64,000 nt of DNA, taken from Polytrichum commune (taxonomy: Eukaryota; Streptophyta; Polytrichopsida; Polytrichales; Polytrichaceae). Shown piece after piece: positions 61,631-64,000 of this stretch. Location of the stretch: NCBI GenBank assembly GCA_950295325.1, contig OX485808.1, positions 23,022,527 through 23,086,526 on the forward strand, read 5' to 3'. The notes under the pieces were generated by a model. It was not told the DNA's origin, made no database searches, and saw only the letters and a list, made by a program, of their open reading frames with translations. Every line of letters starts with the position of its first letter. Within the stretch, counting starts at the first letter, position 1. The translations under genes and the position numbers were made by a program.

Positions 61631-61772
61631 TTGAGGTATGGTGCAAGGGGGGCATTGCATAATTCCAAATAGCAAGTCACACTAAACATCATATGTACAC
61701 TAAACATGATGTATAGTGTGACTTACTATTTGGAATTACGCAATGCTATATCTATTTTACTGCACACCTCAT
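61631..61772. mobile_element. Small palindromic (hairpin) MITE, ~140 bp
   Basis: The left half ('gaggtatggtgca', 'gcattgcataattcc', 'aaatagcaagtcacactaaa') is inverted in the right half ('tagtgtgacttactattt', 'ggaattacgcaatgc', 'tgcacacctca'). The whole unit is one imperfect palindrome with a short loop near 61700. A second copy lies at 61865-61900 plus 62281-62315 and is interrupted by the Tourist-like element. Confidence 0.75.
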
Positions 61773-61900
61773 ATGTTACCAACAAATGTGAAATTGGTAA
61801 TTTGGACATTCTAGAACACTGACAACTTTACTTGGTAGGAAATTATTTCAATAGGAAAAAGATATAGCATTGTGTAAATCCAAATAGGAAGTCACACTAA

Positions 61901-62277
61901 GGGCCGGTTCACACTATGCCCAAGTCGAGAGGAGAAGCGTCACTTTTCTGGACCAAACTATGTCGAGAGGATAAGCCTTTGGGCTGAAAAAGTATATTAA
62001 AATAATCAGATGTCAGATTTTGAATATTTTAATGAAAAAAAGTTCGGCCTCTCAACAAAAGTTTGGGTCGAGCATTTTGCTCGCTCGAGAGGCCGTACTC
62101 TTGGCGCCATAAGTTCCTAAAAGCGCTGCCACCTAGGCTCTTTTGGAGGGGACGTCCTTTGGACTTCGGCCTCTAAGCTTAGTGTGAAGGCCAAGAGGAT
62201 GGACTTTGGACATTTCTGCATTTTCATTGGTCCAAACGCTTCTCCTCTCGAAGTTTGGCCATAGTGTGAACCGGCCC
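61901..62277. mobile_element. Tourist-like MITE, 377 bp, with TAA target duplication
   Basis: The ends GGGCCGGTTCACACTATG and their inverted copy at the right are followed on both sides by the shared 'tcgagaggagaagcg', so the TIRs are about 40 bp. TAA lies directly on both sides (61898-61900, 62278-62280). The insertion site is within a second copy of the hairpin element at 61631-61772, whose intact relative serves as the empty site. Confidence 0.9.
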
Positions 62278-62399
62278 TAAATATCATATTTGGTGTAGTG
62301 TACTTAGGGATGTCATTTGTGCAGGGGCCCTGTGCCTCAAGGGGCCGTATAAATCCCATGGAGTTTAGGGTTTGGAACTGCTGCGGCCCATTAAATATA

Positions 62400-62535
62400 C
62401 AAAAGGGAATTTCTTTTCCCCTATGACTGGGTCTAGATTCGGTAGCATATCGTCCTTTGTCGTGCCACCATGTCCTATCTATCTCATCAACGGAGGAAAC
62501 AGGAGCTTTAACGACCAAGCCACAGGGTTCGGCCA
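62400..62535 (-). mobile_element. tRNA-derived SINE
   Basis: On the - strand an A-box-like TGGCTTGGTCGTTAAAGC (62521-62504) is followed about 65 bases later by a B-box-like GAATCTAGACCC (62440-62429). This is the internal promoter layout of tRNA-derived SINEs. Sequence between the boxes is longer than in a tRNA, so it is not a functional tRNA gene. Target duplications were not found. Confidence 0.5.
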
Positions 62536-62539
62536 ATAA

Positions 62540-64000
62540 GAGGTGGACACATGGCCACCGTTTAGAAGAACTGTATTGAACTATTCTCTTTGATGACCCA
62601 AGTAGTTGTCTCAAGGGAATGGAGTCTTTGAGCCGTATGTGACCTGCTTGAATCCCACCCCACCTAGCTTTTTGGAAGCCACATGCACCTAGGATATGGT
62701 ACATAGCCAACCTATCCAATGAGGAAATAACTCCTATTTGGGCACTAGGATACATGGTGCAAAAACCGTCACTTTGAGTGTCAAGAGCATTCTCTCTTTA
62801 TTACATGATACGTGTGTGTGTGTGAGAGAGAGATTGTTGCATGCCCTTATGTCAAAGGGACCCCCCATTCCCTCTAGTAGTGTTGGATGGATAAATGCTA
62901 CAATTTTTCAAAGTGGAAAGTTGTCCAAACCCCTACTCGTCCACTAGATTCTCCCTACACTGAACACGGTAATCTGCATTTCCATACATAACATCGCCTC
63001 AATCGGTTACCTCATGAGTACATTAACACTTGACTTTCATTGGCTACACTAAGTGTACACGCATTGAAGTTGCCGCCAAGCCATGATTGGTTTTAGAAAT
63101 GGCACTTCACCATTATGACGGCGGTCTAGTGCACGGCGAGAGGGTAGTTAACGGGTTATGGTATTTCTACCTTATGTTATTTATGTTAGCAATTGGCAAG
63201 GATCGCGATGCGTCGAAGTATGTCTTGTTTGAATACCGTGTGCAACAGTCATAGAGCTTCAAAAATTTCACTGGTAGATGATACAAAACCAACATGGAAA
63301 CATGGTGTTAAGGTGGTGGACATTCTCGGAATCCATATGTACGGACTTTATAAGATCTCAAGGTGTTGGTATTGGGTGGGGTATTGGCCTAGCAGCATCT
63401 ACCCTACTTATATGCAATGCTCTCAACCTATGCATGGTGAGTATGGTGCATTTATTTTGGTGTTTGGTGTGGGCTACAATACCTACGCACTTTGACATTG
63501 GAATAGGTTTGGGTGCTTTGTAACCTCTTTGTCACATGGGCCCTCCCAGTTATCTAGGTTATGAGGCCTACAAGAATAACACATTTTGAGCACATAGTCC
63601 ATGCAAGCATAGTTCACCATGAGTGGTTGGTAATGCATTGCCATATTGAGGCATGGGATGACATGCCCATGGTACCCTTCAAAAAAGGAGCCCAACGGTC
63701 CACCTTGGGTATATAGACCTAGTTAAGACCACATTCAATGTTTTTTCAACGTTTTAGTGCTTTAATGTTTTCGAAATGCAGAATCTAGTGAGTTAATTTT
63801 TTTTTTTTCCCAAGAAGAGCTAGAGATGCTTCAAAATGGAAACTTTTGTGTTAAAATGGTCTTTTGGTGTAACTTGGGTGCATGCATAGGTGGAGGGATT
63901 CAAAATTACATCCTCACCCTCCCAAAGTCCATACCAGCAATGTTAAGGTTGGGGCGAACCAACCCATACATTGGTTCCATGGAGGCAAGGGTTTAGGTAT
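62540..64000. other. Gene-free right edge of the window
   Basis: No gene is supported. A short match to the dispersed MITE-like family lies at about 63535-63612 ('attttgagcacatagtcca'). Open frames at 63193-63523 overlap in two phases with no domain. Confidence 0.4.

Noticed and set aside
62117-62755. 212-codon open frame on the - strand
   Set aside because: It runs through the right arm of the Tourist-like MITE and the SINE-like unit, so it is a chance open frame across repeats.

Overview
This window is nuclear DNA of a land plant. The support is a run of the plant telomere unit TTTAGGG, intron-rich genes with GT-AG junctions, a plastid-type release factor, a full-size PDR/ABCG transporter, and plant-type TIR elements, SINEs and LINE remains. 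The species cannot be fixed from this sequence. A non-flowering plant is possible but not shown. No rRNA, tRNA gene or CRISPR array was seen.

Four protein genes are supported. (1) An ethanolamine/choline kinase on + (6650-12636, 11 exons, all phases consistent). (2) A complete ABCG/PDR transporter on + (25724-41813, 23 exons, 1485 residues, both nucleotide-binding domains intact). (3) An intronless plastid peptide chain release factor 2 on - (44129-45511). (4) A secreted DUF642-like cell-wall protein on - (46526-47353). They are unrelated and do not form a pathway: phospholipid synthesis, membrane export, plastid translation termination and cell wall.

The rest is repeat-derived or featureless. 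1-5.9 kb holds Tourist-like MITEs, a short telomeric tract and unassigned DNA. 12.6-23.6 kb is almost gene-free with one decayed element ORF. 48-55 kb is mostly unassigned with one ~300 bp direct duplication. 55.2-57.1 kb is a probable hAT-like element with another TIR element inside it. 58-61 kb contains the wreck of a PIF/Harbinger element (SANT-like and DDE parts), a LINE remnant and a SINE. 61.6-62.5 kb holds a nested pair of small inverted-repeat elements and another SINE. A ~350-400 bp MITE-like family is repeated at least 16 times, 11 of these in introns of the transporter gene plus one just downstream.

The most striking pattern is that every gene carries degenerate tandem duplications at one or both ends. 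In the kinase and the transporter the repeated unit includes the 3' end of exon 1 and its 5' splice site, so intron 1 is built largely from decayed copies of the exon-intron boundary. In the DUF642 gene the promoter plus signal-peptide region is triplicated, and the last codons lie in a minisatellite-like array. The release factor gene has a three-copy array in its 3' flank.
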